DNA from: an uncultured Candidatus Pelagibacter sp.
GTDB lineage: Bacteria > Pseudomonadota > Alphaproteobacteria > Pelagibacterales > Pelagibacteraceae
Assembly: GCA_905612465.1 (NCBI GenBank)
Contig: CAJQSC010000013.1
Coordinates: 1-60,228 of the forward strand
DNA length: 60,228 bases
Direction: 5' to 3'
The position numbers were made by a program, and so were the translations under genes. The notes beneath the pieces were generated by a model. It saw nothing but the letters and a program-made list of their open reading frames with translations. It did no database searches and was not told the origin of the DNA. Of the stretch, positions 1 to 7,289 are shown in pieces (positions within the stretch are counted from its first letter, which is position 1; each line of letters begins with the position of its first letter).

Positions 1-427
1 ATGGTGTACCATCATCTTTAGTCATTTCCTGAAACTCTACAAGAATATTTCCTTTAAAATATTTATATTGAATTTCATTTTTAATGAATAGATCTCTTAT
101 TTTTTTACCTTTATTAATTACATCAGGTTCATACACTTTACTCCAATAAACAGTAACATCATCTTTCTTTTTTAAATTTGAAAATATTTCCAGTTCATCA
201 CCTAATTGAACTTCTAATGTAATATTTAACTTTTTTAAATCCAGATTAAAATTTTCTAAAGCTTTAGAGATCCACCATTTTTGAGCTTCTCTTTTTTTAT
301 CAAAATTTTTTGGGTTATAAATATAAAGAACATTTACAAACTCGTGACTTTGAGTAGCGGTAGCCAATGCTTCATTGTCTTCAATTCTAAAATCCTCTCT
401 TATCCAAACAATTGCTTTTTTTGTCAT
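1..427 (-). CDS. phrB: Deoxyribodipyrimidine photo-lyase, N-terminal part (cut by window edge)
   Basis: This open frame starts at an ATG on the minus strand at 427 and runs off the left edge of the window, so only about 142 residues are visible. The N-terminus reads MTKKAIVWIREDFRIEDNEA, the typical start of the photolyase/cryptochrome alpha/beta antenna domain, which usually shows W-F-R-x-D-L-R-x-x-D-N. A later segment YWSKVYEP fits the antenna-domain pattern before the helical FAD domain, which lies outside the window. The enzyme repairs cyclobutane pyrimidine dimers with blue light, sensible for a surface-ocean bacterium. It starts 7 bp after the stop of the upstream PLP enzyme, so the two are probably co-transcribed. 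Photolyase versus cryptochrome cannot be separated from this part. Confidence 0.85.
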   Translation of the reverse strand, partial: MTKKAIVWIREDFRIEDNEALATATQSHEFVNVLYIYNPKNFDKKREAQKWWISKALENFNLDLKKLNITLEVQLGDELEIFSNLKKKDDVTVYWSKVYEPDVINKGKKIRDLFIKNEIQYKYFKGNILVEFQEMTKDDGTP

Positions 428-433
428 ATTTAC

Positions 434-1576
434 TTAGATTTTTTGCAATCCATCACTCAGTAGTTTTTGGTACATTGCATTATCAGTTAAACCTTCACAA
501 CCAAATAAAAGTACATTTGATTGTTCATTTAAACCTAGTTTATCTAAGTATTCTTTATTGTTAAATGAGCCTATTAACGCAATTATACCTGGTACAGCAC
601 ATTCTCCACCTATTATCTTTTCATTGGATAAGCGCTTTTCTGCTAGTAGTGCAACTGCAGTTGAAATTGCTTCATCAGGTACAGTTAAGCAGTAGTTAGC
701 AGAATTTTTTAAAATTTCCCATGCAATACTTGATACATCTCCACAAGACATTCCACCCATTATCGTTTCTTTTTTTATATCAACAGTTGTGGGTTTATTA
801 TTTTTAATGCTTTGAAATACGCAGTCTGCATTTTCTGGTTCAACAACAATAAACTTAGGAATATTTTTTGACAACTTTGCAAAGCCAGCAATCATTGCCG
901 CAGCCATTCCCCCAACACCTGCCTGAAGAAATACATGTGTTATTGAATTTGAGTTTATTTCATCCATAATCTCTTTGACCATTATAGTGTACCCAGCCAT
1001 AATCAATTTTGGTATTTCTTTGTAACCTTCCCAAGACACATCTTGTACAATTTCCCAATTATTTAAATTAGATTGTTTGATACATTCCTTTAATGAATTG
1101 TCATAATTCCCTTTAACTCTAATCACCTCAGCATCAAGATTACGCATAGCTTCAGCTCTAGACTCACTAACAAATTCACTTATAAATATTTTACAATTTA
1201 ATCCTAGTCTTTGCGCGCCCCATGCAACTGATCTACCATGATTTCCTGCTGTAGCTGTCGAAACTGTTATATTCTTCTTTTCACTTGCAATTTTGTAAAC
1301 TGCAAATGCCCCACCTAATGCTTTAAATGACTTAAGATCAAATCTTTTATCTTCATCTTTGTAGTAAATATTTTTGAATTTTAATTCATCATTTAATTTG
1401 TTTAATTTAATGAGTGGAGTGGGGGCATAATTATCCCAGCTAGATATAGTCAATATTGCTTCATCAATAAATTTTTCTGGTAATTGAGTGAATATATTTT
1501 CTTTATTAAAGTTATACGCTTTATTTTCTAAAAAAGATGTAATTGACCAAGGATTGTTTTTTATAATAGTTTTCAT
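434..1576 (-). CDS. Diaminopropionate ammonia-lyase-like PLP enzyme (fold-type II)
   Basis: The 380-residue protein is a fold-type II PLP enzyme closest to diaminopropionate ammonia-lyase (YgeX/DpaL), which splits 2,3-diaminopropionate into pyruvate and two ammonia. The Schiff-base lysine is K85 in RFDLKSFKALGG. The phosphate-binding loop is TATAGNHGRSVAW (about 108-120), and VQDVSWEGY matches the family motif VQDTAWEGY. In the E. coli enzyme, as I remember it, the loop reads TTTDGNHGRGVAW and its Asp120 is the base for the D-isomer. Here that position is Ala110, so the substrate may be a hydroxy-amino acid or only L-diaminopropionate. The protein also lacks an insert of about 20 residues present in E. 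coli before the loop. It is followed 7 bp later by the photolyase gene. Confidence 0.75.
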   Translation of the reverse strand: MKTIIKNNPWSITSFLENKAYNFNKENIFTQLPEKFIDEAILTISSWDNYAPTPLIKLNKLNDELKFKNIYYKDEDKRFDLKSFKALGGAFAVYKIASEKKNITVSTATAGNHGRSVAWGAQRLGLNCKIFISEFVSESRAEAMRNLDAEVIRVKGNYDNSLKECIKQSNLNNWEIVQDVSWEGYKEIPKLIMAGYTIMVKEIMDEINSNSITHVFLQAGVGGMAAAMIAGFAKLSKNIPKFIVVEPENADCVFQSIKNNKPTTVDIKKETIMGGMSCGDVSSIAWEILKNSANYCLTVPDEAISTAVALLAEKRLSNEKIIGGECAVPGIIALIGSFNNKEYLDKLGLNEQSNVLLFGCEGLTDNAMYQKLLSDGLQKI

Positions 1577-1657
1577 TTAAATTAAATTTTAATGTGTAAT
1601 TTTCTATGTTTAAACATTAATAACATTTATTTCAAATGCTGTCTTAGTTTTTTGATA

Positions 1658-1810
1658 TTATTTTAGAAATGAAAAAATTGCTTCTTTGTAGTAAATTAAA
1701 TTAACACAAATTATTATTATTATGGCTGCAATAACACCATATTTAGCTTTTGGAAATAATACACCTATCATCTTGCTTGGTCTCTGATCTTCGTTGTTAT
1801 TTTCAGTCAT
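1658..1810 (-). CDS. Small single-pass membrane protein, 50 residues, unknown function
   Basis: From the ATG at 1810 the protein begins MTENNNEDQRPSKMIG and has one hydrophobic segment of about 20 residues (GVIAAIIIIICVNLIYY) ending in a short basic and aromatic tail. A longer frame from a GTG at 1840 exists, but that codon lies inside the terminator hairpin at 1825-1857, so the ATG at 1810 is the better start. The gene follows the amt unit in the same direction, beyond that terminator. I do not recognise the family; membrane location is the only supported statement. Confidence 0.55.
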   Translation of the reverse strand: MTENNNEDQRPSKMIGVLFPKAKYGVIAAIIIIICVNLIYYKEAIFSFLK

Positions 1811-1824
1811 ATTAAATTTTTCTA

Positions 1825-1857
1825 TAAAAAAGGGCGCCACAATTTAAGTAGCGCCCA
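1825..1857 (-). terminator. Intrinsic terminator after the amt / 74-residue gene unit
   Basis: On the minus strand GGGCGC (1856-1851) is followed by a 13-nt loop and GCGCCC (1837-1832), a perfect 6-bp GC stem, then a run of six T (1831-1826). It sits 15 bp after the stop of the 74-residue gene at 1872 and is the most GC-rich patch of the neighbourhood. It also decides the start of the next small gene. Confidence 0.85.
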
Positions 1858-1871
1858 AAGTTTATTTTATA

Positions 1872-2096
1872 TTACCAGTCAGTAATATTGCTTTTATGAT
1901 CATTTGCACCATGTCTTTTCCTAGCTAATCTAGCAAGTTTTTCACTTTCAGATCTAGCAGTCAAAACATGCCAGCCAATCCAGAAAACTACACCAATAAT
2001 AACTAGTAAAGTTTCACTAGATCCTGCTCCCGGATAAACTGCCCCGACAACTTCCTCAGCGCTTAAATGATCTATCCAGTTTGTTACTGTAGCCAT
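1872..2096 (-). CDS. Small membrane protein encoded with the ammonium transporter
   Basis: A 74-residue protein with one clear transmembrane helix (about 30-47, LLVIIGVVFWIGWHVL) and a charged C-terminal tail (RSESEKLARLARKRHG). It starts 12 bp after the amt stop and has a textbook AGGAGG ribosome site (around 2101-2106), stronger than most sites here, so it should be well translated. Position and coupling suggest an accessory subunit or a regulator of the transporter, in place of the GlnK partner common elsewhere; this is inference. I know no family name. Confidence 0.75.
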   Translation of the reverse strand: MATVTNWIDHLSAEEVVGAVYPGAGSSETLLVIIGVVFWIGWHVLTARSESEKLARLARKRHGANDHKSNITDW

Positions 2097-2108
2097 ATAT
2101 TTCCTCCT

Positions 2109-3509
2109 TTACCTAGTTGAAGAGGCGACGGCTTTTTCAGCTTCTCTATCGTCCTCCATTATTTCATAGTCTAGTCCAGCTATCTCAACATCACGTGGTA
2201 TTCTTAATTTACCAAATGCGTTAAGTATTCTAGCAATGACATAACCTGGTAGCATTCCAAGAACTCCGAACATTATAATTGCTCCAAGGAATTGCCCCAG
2301 TGGATTGATTGATGCATAAGTTGATCCGTCCCACATAGCTCCAACACTGTATCCAGATGAAGGATAGCCATTTAAAACAAATCCACAAATTATAAGTCCA
2401 GCGACTCCAGCATAACCATGTACCGCTACTGCACCAACTGCATCATCAATTTTGAACTTACGTTCAACCCAGTAATGCATTTTGTATGCAATAACTACAC
2501 CGATCGCACCAATAAGCATTGCTTGTATCGGGTGATACAAATCATTACCTGCAGATGCACAGATGATACCAGCCAGTCCACTTGAGTAAGTCCAGAAAGG
2601 ATCACCTTTGGCGACCACGTATCCAGCCAATAATCCACCTGATAATGACATCAAGAAGTTATAGGTTATTCCACTCAGTGTGGTTGGGGTTACATATATG
2701 TTTGTTGCTGTCCAGTACGTTACACCTTCCATTCCATACTCGGGTCCAAGATCAAATATCGGTATATTACATGCCGCATAAAATCCCCAGAAACCAGTAT
2801 AGATTAAAAATAATCCAACAGTTACTAGCCATGGGTTTCTTGGTCCTATATTTCTTGGCTCACCACTTGATGAGAATTTTCCAATTCTAGGTCCTAAAAC
2901 GATTAGAACACCTAAAGCAAATCCACCCGCAATTGCGTGAATTACTCCTGATGCATAAGCGTCATGATATCCTAAAATTTTGAGCATCCATCCATCAAAG
3001 TGCCATCCCCAAGCAGCATCAATTACCCAGAAAAATGAACCTATTGCAATTGCTAAAATACCAAATGCAAAAGTTGTAATTCTTTCAATGATTGCTCCAG
3101 AAACAATTGAAGCAGCTGTCCATGAAAATAGTAAGAATGCAGCCCAGAATACTCCACTTATATGGTCACCTAAGTTTACCGCCATAAATTCAGAGTTAGC
3201 TAAATACCATTTTGCACTAAAAGTACTTTCGTCAGTAATTAACGCAGCACTCTCATTCATTATTGATGGAGCTATTCCCGGTCCTGTTGGGAATGCCCAG
3301 TAAATCCACCAACCAAAGAAAAACCATGTTACCGTTACTAGCGGTATTACCATAGTGTTTTTCATTAAAGTGTGTTGATGATGTTTATAACGCGAGGCTC
3401 CAACTTCATACATACAGAACCCGACGTGAATTAAGAACATCAGTACTACAGTTACCCAGTAGTAAAACTCTGTAAATATGACTGTAAGAGCACCTAATTG
3501 ATCAGTCAT
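2109..3509 (-). CDS. amtB: Ammonium / methylammonium transporter, Amt family
   Basis: A 466-residue Amt/MEP/Rh channel with eleven hydrophobic segments. The twin pore histidines are seen as H191 in YASGVIHAIAGG and H364 in AVAVHGYAG, and the family segment DAAWGWHFDGW lies just before the first. There is no long cleavable signal; the N-terminus enters the membrane early, followed by MYEVGASR. The ribosome site AAGGAGAGAGA (3511-3522) is near perfect. The gene lies next to the gmaS-mgs methylamine operon on the same strand, so methylammonium may be a physiological substrate besides ammonium, but Amt sequence alone cannot settle that. The 74-residue membrane protein follows it. Confidence 0.95.
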   Translation of the reverse strand: MTDQLGALTVIFTEFYYWVTVVLMFLIHVGFCMYEVGASRYKHHQHTLMKNTMVIPLVTVTWFFFGWWIYWAFPTGPGIAPSIMNESAALITDESTFSAKWYLANSEFMAVNLGDHISGVFWAAFLLFSWTAASIVSGAIIERITTFAFGILAIAIGSFFWVIDAAWGWHFDGWMLKILGYHDAYASGVIHAIAGGFALGVLIVLGPRIGKFSSSGEPRNIGPRNPWLVTVGLFLIYTGFWGFYAACNIPIFDLGPEYGMEGVTYWTATNIYVTPTTLSGITYNFLMSLSGGLLAGYVVAKGDPFWTYSSGLAGIICASAGNDLYHPIQAMLIGAIGVVIAYKMHYWVERKFKIDDAVGAVAVHGYAGVAGLIICGFVLNGYPSSGYSVGAMWDGSTYASINPLGQFLGAIIMFGVLGMLPGYVIARILNAFGKLRIPRDVEIAGLDYEIMEDDREAEKAVASSTR

Positions 3510-3611
3510 AATCTCTCTCCTTATTAGTTTAGGAAAGCTTATGAAATTTTTAGGGGTGTGACAAACTAAACAGTGCTAAAATAAACTAGCAATGACGCTA
3601 GATTATAAAAG

Positions 3612-3630
3612 ATAATCAACCTTTGATTGA
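3612..3630 (-). terminator. Possible weak terminator after the gmaS-mgs operon
   Basis: AATCAA (3614-3619) and TTGATT (3623-3628) form a perfect 6-bp inverted repeat with a 3-nt loop, just after the stop at 3635 on the minus strand, followed on that strand by ATCTTTTATAAT. The stem is AT-rich, so termination would be weak. The same spot lies upstream of amt, so it could instead be an operator, and TATAAT (minus, 3607-3602) could be a -10 box for amt. Confidence 0.4.
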
Positions 3631-3634
3631 CGGG

Positions 3635-4042
3635 TTAAAATTTAAGATAAGCTTTTTTCAAATCAACAAGAGGGTGCTTTGGAGACATTTGGAACTTAAC
3701 TAAAAGTTCTCTTGCAATCATATCTCTATCTTGTTGGTTGTTTGGTAATTTAATTGATTTTGGAATAGTTACCCAACCATTTGCATTTCTACAAAACACT
3801 GCAGGTCTATCTTCTTCATAACCCATATGAACATCTTCTAACCAGTTAAGATCATCCCACCCCATAGCTTCTACATATTTTTTTAAGAATGGAGTAATCT
3901 TTTTATAATCAGGCAATAAGTTAACATCATATCTATATCCGATATGTTGACCAATTAGCTTCTCTCTAGCAGTCTCTTTAAAAGTACCTAATTTAAGTTT
4001 TTTTTCTTTTTTAACTTTTGCTTTTACTTTTTTTTTAACCAT
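3635..4042 (-). CDS. Conserved hypothetical protein at the end of the methylamine operon
   Basis: A 135-residue soluble protein with a very lysine-rich N-terminal tail (first 22 residues, MVKKKVKAKVKKEKKLKLG) followed by a compact acidic and aromatic domain containing MGWDDLNWLEDVHMGYEEDRP and CRNANGWVTIP. There is no signal peptide or membrane helix. It starts 9 bp after mgsC with an AAGGA ribosome site, so it belongs to the gmaS-mgsABC transcript. The preceding protein MgsC has a similar lysine-rich start, which may point to a shared partner or nucleic-acid contact. I do not recognise a family. A role in assembly or regulation of N-methylglutamate synthase is a guess from position. Confidence 0.75.
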   Translation of the reverse strand: MVKKKVKAKVKKEKKLKLGTFKETAREKLIGQHIGYRYDVNLLPDYKKITPFLKKYVEAMGWDDLNWLEDVHMGYEEDRPAVFCRNANGWVTIPKSIKLPNNQQDRDMIARELLVKFQMSPKHPLVDLKKAYLKF

Positions 4043-4051
4043 TTTTGATCC

Positions 4052-5476
4052 TTATATTTTATGATAATTATCAACACCAACAGTATAGTTAGTCCCAGTC
4101 ATTGGAACTTTTGCTAATGCAGATGCTTCCATTGTTAACGCAGCTAAATCTTCAGGCTCTAAAGAGTGAATATTAGTTTTACCACAAGCTCTTGCTAAAA
4201 GTTGAGCTTCTAATGTCATTGCATGTAAATAATTATAAACTCTTAATGCAGCATCATCAGGATTTAATCTAGCTCTTAATTTAGGGTCTTGTGTTGCAAC
4301 ACCAACTGGACAACGTCCAGTATGGCAGTGATAACAATCACCAGCTTTAACACCCATTTCTTTTTCAAAGTTTGCTTCTGGAATATCTTTATTACAGTTT
4401 AAAGCTATTAAAGCACCAGTTCCAATTGCTATTGCATCAGCACCAAGCGCTAATGCTTTTGCCATATCTGCACCATCTCTAACTCCACCTGCATAAATTA
4501 AAGTTACTTGACCAGTTTTACCAACATCATCAATAGCTCTTCTTGCTTCTCTGATTGCAGCAATACCAGGAATACCAGTATTTGCAGCAGCTATATGAGG
4601 ACCAGCTCCAGTCGAACCTTCCATCCCATCTAAAAAGATTGAGTCAGGGTTACATTTTGCAGCCATACGAACATCATCATAAACTTTCGATGCACCTAAT
4701 TTTAATTGAATGGGAACTTTATTTTTTGTTAACTGTCTTAACTCTTCAACTTTTAGAGCTAAATCATCTGGACCTAACCAGTCAGGGTGTCTTGCTGGAG
4801 ATCTTTGATCAATACCAGAGGGTAGGGATCTCATTTCCGCAACTTGGTCAGTAACTTTTTGACCCATTAAATGTCCACCCATTCCAACTTTTTGTCCTTG
4901 TCCAATAAACACTTCAATCGCATCAGCAAGTTGAGCATGATGAGGATTAAAACCATATCTTGATTGAATACATTGGTAATACCATTTTTCAGAATATCTT
5001 CTTTCATCTGGAATCATTCCACCCTCACCAGAACATGTAGCGCTCCCAGCCATTGTTGCTCCTCTTGCTAAAGCAGTTTTTGCCTCATAGGAAAGTGCAC
5101 CAAAACTCATACCTGTAACATATACTGGTATATCTAACTCAATTGGGTTTTCACAATTTGGTCCAATTACAGTTTTTGTTTCACATTTTTCTCTGTAACC
5201 TTCGATTACAAATCTTGTAAGAGTACCTGGTAAGAAAACCAAGTCATCAAATGTTGGAATTTTTTTCATTAAAGCCATTCCACGCATTCTGTATCTTCCA
5301 AGCTGAGCCTTAATATGAATGTCATCTATGACTTCAGGAGTAAAAATAGCATTGTGACCTAATAAACTTTTATTTCTTTTTCCTTCTTCATGTAAGTGAA
5401 CATCAGCTTTTCCACCAACATTACCGCTTACTTTTTTTAATTTTTTTTCATTTTTTTTATTTTTCTTTTTAGCCAT
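4052..5476 (-). CDS. mgsC: N-methylglutamate synthase, large FMN/Fe-S subunit (glutamate synthase-like)
   Basis: A 474-residue protein homologous to the FMN domain of glutamate synthase (GlxD/MgsC type). GGVRDGADMAKALALGADA is the FMN phosphate-binding segment, and CHTGRCPVGVATQD supplies the cysteine cluster for the iron-sulfur centre. QLKLGASKVYDDVRMAAKCN matches the 2-iminoglutarate site region. The first 20 residues are almost all Lys/Asn, an extension not usual in the family. It shares one base with the mgsB stop and has an AGGAG site. With MgsA and MgsB it should transfer methylamine from gamma-glutamylmethylamide to 2-oxoglutarate, giving N-methylglutamate. Ordinary glutamate synthase is less likely given its separate small subunits and the gmaS neighbour. 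Confidence 0.88.
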   Translation of the reverse strand: MAKKKNKKNEKKLKKVSGNVGGKADVHLHEEGKRNKSLLGHNAIFTPEVIDDIHIKAQLGRYRMRGMALMKKIPTFDDLVFLPGTLTRFVIEGYREKCETKTVIGPNCENPIELDIPVYVTGMSFGALSYEAKTALARGATMAGSATCSGEGGMIPDERRYSEKWYYQCIQSRYGFNPHHAQLADAIEVFIGQGQKVGMGGHLMGQKVTDQVAEMRSLPSGIDQRSPARHPDWLGPDDLALKVEELRQLTKNKVPIQLKLGASKVYDDVRMAAKCNPDSIFLDGMEGSTGAGPHIAAANTGIPGIAAIREARRAIDDVGKTGQVTLIYAGGVRDGADMAKALALGADAIAIGTGALIALNCNKDIPEANFEKEMGVKAGDCYHCHTGRCPVGVATQDPKLRARLNPDDAALRVYNYLHAMTLEAQLLARACGKTNIHSLEPEDLAALTMEASALAKVPMTGTNYTVGVDNYHKI

Positions 5477-6330
5477 TATATAGCTCCTTTCTTTTCATGA
5501 GGTTCTAGATTATCATAGTTCCAAAGTTTTTTCCCTGCGACTATTTTTGTCATTTTACTGACGTCAAATTTTTCACCAATCTCTGCAACTTTCAATTTTC
5601 TTTTTAACCACTCTTGGTCAGTATCAGTTAGATCAGCAGGAATTGCGTCACTTCCAAAAGAACCAATTTTACCACCAATAAATATTGTTCCATCATACAT
5701 AGAATCTCCTAAATTAATTCCAACATCACCTAGAATAATTATTCTTCCTCTTTGCATCATGAAACCTGTAAAAGCTCCAGCATCACCACCAACAATAATA
5801 GTTCCACCCTTCATATCGATACCAGTTCTAGCACCAACACTACCTTTACAAATTAAATCTCCACCTCTAATAGCTGCACCAAAGCAAGACCCAGCATTTT
5901 TTTCTATAACAACTTTGCCAGCCATCAGGTTTTCCGCACAAGACCAGCCAACTCTACCATTAATTCTTACAGTAGGTCCGTCACACGATCCCATACCAAA
6001 ATAGCCCAAACTTCCTTCAAAAATTAAGTTTAGTTTATTCAAAATACCAACACCCAAACTATGTTTACCCTGAGGGTTTTTAATAACAATTGTTCCATAA
6101 CCTTGGCTCATTAAATTATCAATTTCTTTATTAGCATCTGCAGCTGTCATTTCTTTAACATCAAGATCTATTCTTTTATTGAAATCAACATCATAAGTAC
6201 CAAAATAGTAAAAGCTTTCAGCCTCCGAAGGGTTAAAAAACTTTTGTTGTGTTCTTCCTGTTAGCACTTCAGAATGCATACCCATTGATTGGGATTTTGA
6301 TTTATTGTCTGTTGTTTTTATATTTGCCAT
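5476..6330 (-). CDS. mgsB: N-methylglutamate synthase, GXGXG-domain subunit
   Basis: A 284-residue protein equal to the C-terminal beta-helix (GXGXG) domain of glutamate synthase, encoded alone. The repeated glycine pattern is plain: GMGSCDGPTVRINGRVG, GSVGARTGIDMKGGTIIVGGDAG, MMQRGRIIILGDVG, MYDGTIFIGGKIG. This domain is structural and links the amidotransferase and FMN domains. It overlaps mgsA by 13 bp and mgsC by 1 bp, so the three subunits are translationally coupled in fixed order. There is no membrane segment. The single-domain form is characteristic of the MgsABC/GlxBCD complexes rather than of biosynthetic GltB. Confidence 0.88.
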   Translation of the reverse strand: MANIKTTDNKSKSQSMGMHSEVLTGRTQQKFFNPSEAESFYYFGTYDVDFNKRIDLDVKEMTAADANKEIDNLMSQGYGTIVIKNPQGKHSLGVGILNKLNLIFEGSLGYFGMGSCDGPTVRINGRVGWSCAENLMAGKVVIEKNAGSCFGAAIRGGDLICKGSVGARTGIDMKGGTIIVGGDAGAFTGFMMQRGRIIILGDVGINLGDSMYDGTIFIGGKIGSFGSDAIPADLTDTDQEWLKRKLKVAEIGEKFDVSKMTKIVAGKKLWNYDNLEPHEKKGAI

Positions 6331-7262
6331 ACTTTTACCTCTCCATCATACGGATCATATGTATCAATTTCTTGAGGAAGAATTGCTCTAATTGCAATTT
6401 CTTCAGATCCCATTGCTATTAAATTATCAGATTCGTAAAGAACTAATGGTTTTGCAGCCATAGTATCTTTTGCCATTCCTAATGAATCTTTGGTTGCAAC
6501 AAAGTAAGTAAATACCCCATCAAGACCAGTTAAAGAAGCTTTCATACCTTCTTCAAGTGTTGCTCCATCTCTTAATTTTTTTGCAAGATACACTGCGATT
6601 AATTCTGAATCACATTCAGACATAAATCTCATACCTTCATTTTCTAAAAGTCTTCTGTTATTCCAATAATTTGTTAATTGACCATTGTGAACTACAGATA
6701 CATCGCTAAATGGATATCCCCAAAAAGGGTGAGCTGACTTAATATCTACTCCAGATTCAGTAGCCATTCTTGCATGACCAATAGCATGTGTACCTACAAT
6801 TTTATCTAAATTGTATCTATCACAAACATCTTTAGCGTTACCCAAGTCTTTAATAACCTCTAAAGATTTTCCCATTGAAAGTATTTCAACTCCAGGAACA
6901 CTCTCAATTTTTCTAGAAAACTCCCTTAAGTCTTTTTCATCGTAACTAACTTCATATCTCAATGAGTAGGGAAGTATTCTCTCTTCTTTAATAATTTTTG
7001 CACCCATACCTAAGATATGTGCCTTAACTATTTTAATTCTTTCATCATAAACAGAGGTCTCCTCACTTACAGAGGAACTACCTTCACCAACATTTTCTCC
7101 AACCTTAAAACGCATGATAAAATTTTTCCCATCTGTATCTCCATAAAGTGCATAACCAGTAGAATCTTCTCCTCTATGCTTTAACGCCTGAAGCATCCCC
7201 TGCAATTGAGTTCCAATATTTACTGATTTATCTTTATATATTAATCCTGCTATTCCACACAT
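6318..7262 (-). CDS. mgsA: N-methylglutamate synthase, glutamine-amidotransferase-like subunit
   Basis: A 314-residue class II (Ntn) amidotransferase domain. After Met removal the catalytic Cys2 is exposed (MCGIAGLIYKD). Further family marks are HRGEDSTGYALYG, GHARMATESGVDIKSAHPF and NGQLTNYWNNR, and ESDNLIAMGSEE near the end. In the methylamine pathway this subunit releases methylamine from gamma-glutamylmethylamide and passes it to MgsC. It starts 27 bp after gmaS with an AGGGG ribosome site and overlaps mgsB. The alternative GlxB name describes the same family. Confidence 0.88.
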   Translation of the reverse strand: MCGIAGLIYKDKSVNIGTQLQGMLQALKHRGEDSTGYALYGDTDGKNFIMRFKVGENVGEGSSSVSEETSVYDERIKIVKAHILGMGAKIIKEERILPYSLRYEVSYDEKDLREFSRKIESVPGVEILSMGKSLEVIKDLGNAKDVCDRYNLDKIVGTHAIGHARMATESGVDIKSAHPFWGYPFSDVSVVHNGQLTNYWNNRRLLENEGMRFMSECDSELIAVYLAKKLRDGATLEEGMKASLTGLDGVFTYFVATKDSLGMAKDTMAAKPLVLYESDNLIAMGSEEIAIRAILPQEIDTYDPYDGEVKVWQI

Positions 7263-7289
7263 ATATTCCCCTATCTATTATGTTAAAGA

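Noticed and set aside
2582-2890. Open frame of 102 codons on the plus strand inside amt
   Set aside because: It is antisense to the well-conserved Amt coding sequence, has no ribosome site and its product has no recognisable fold. The same holds for the other long antisense frames over mgsC, soxA and DMGDH.
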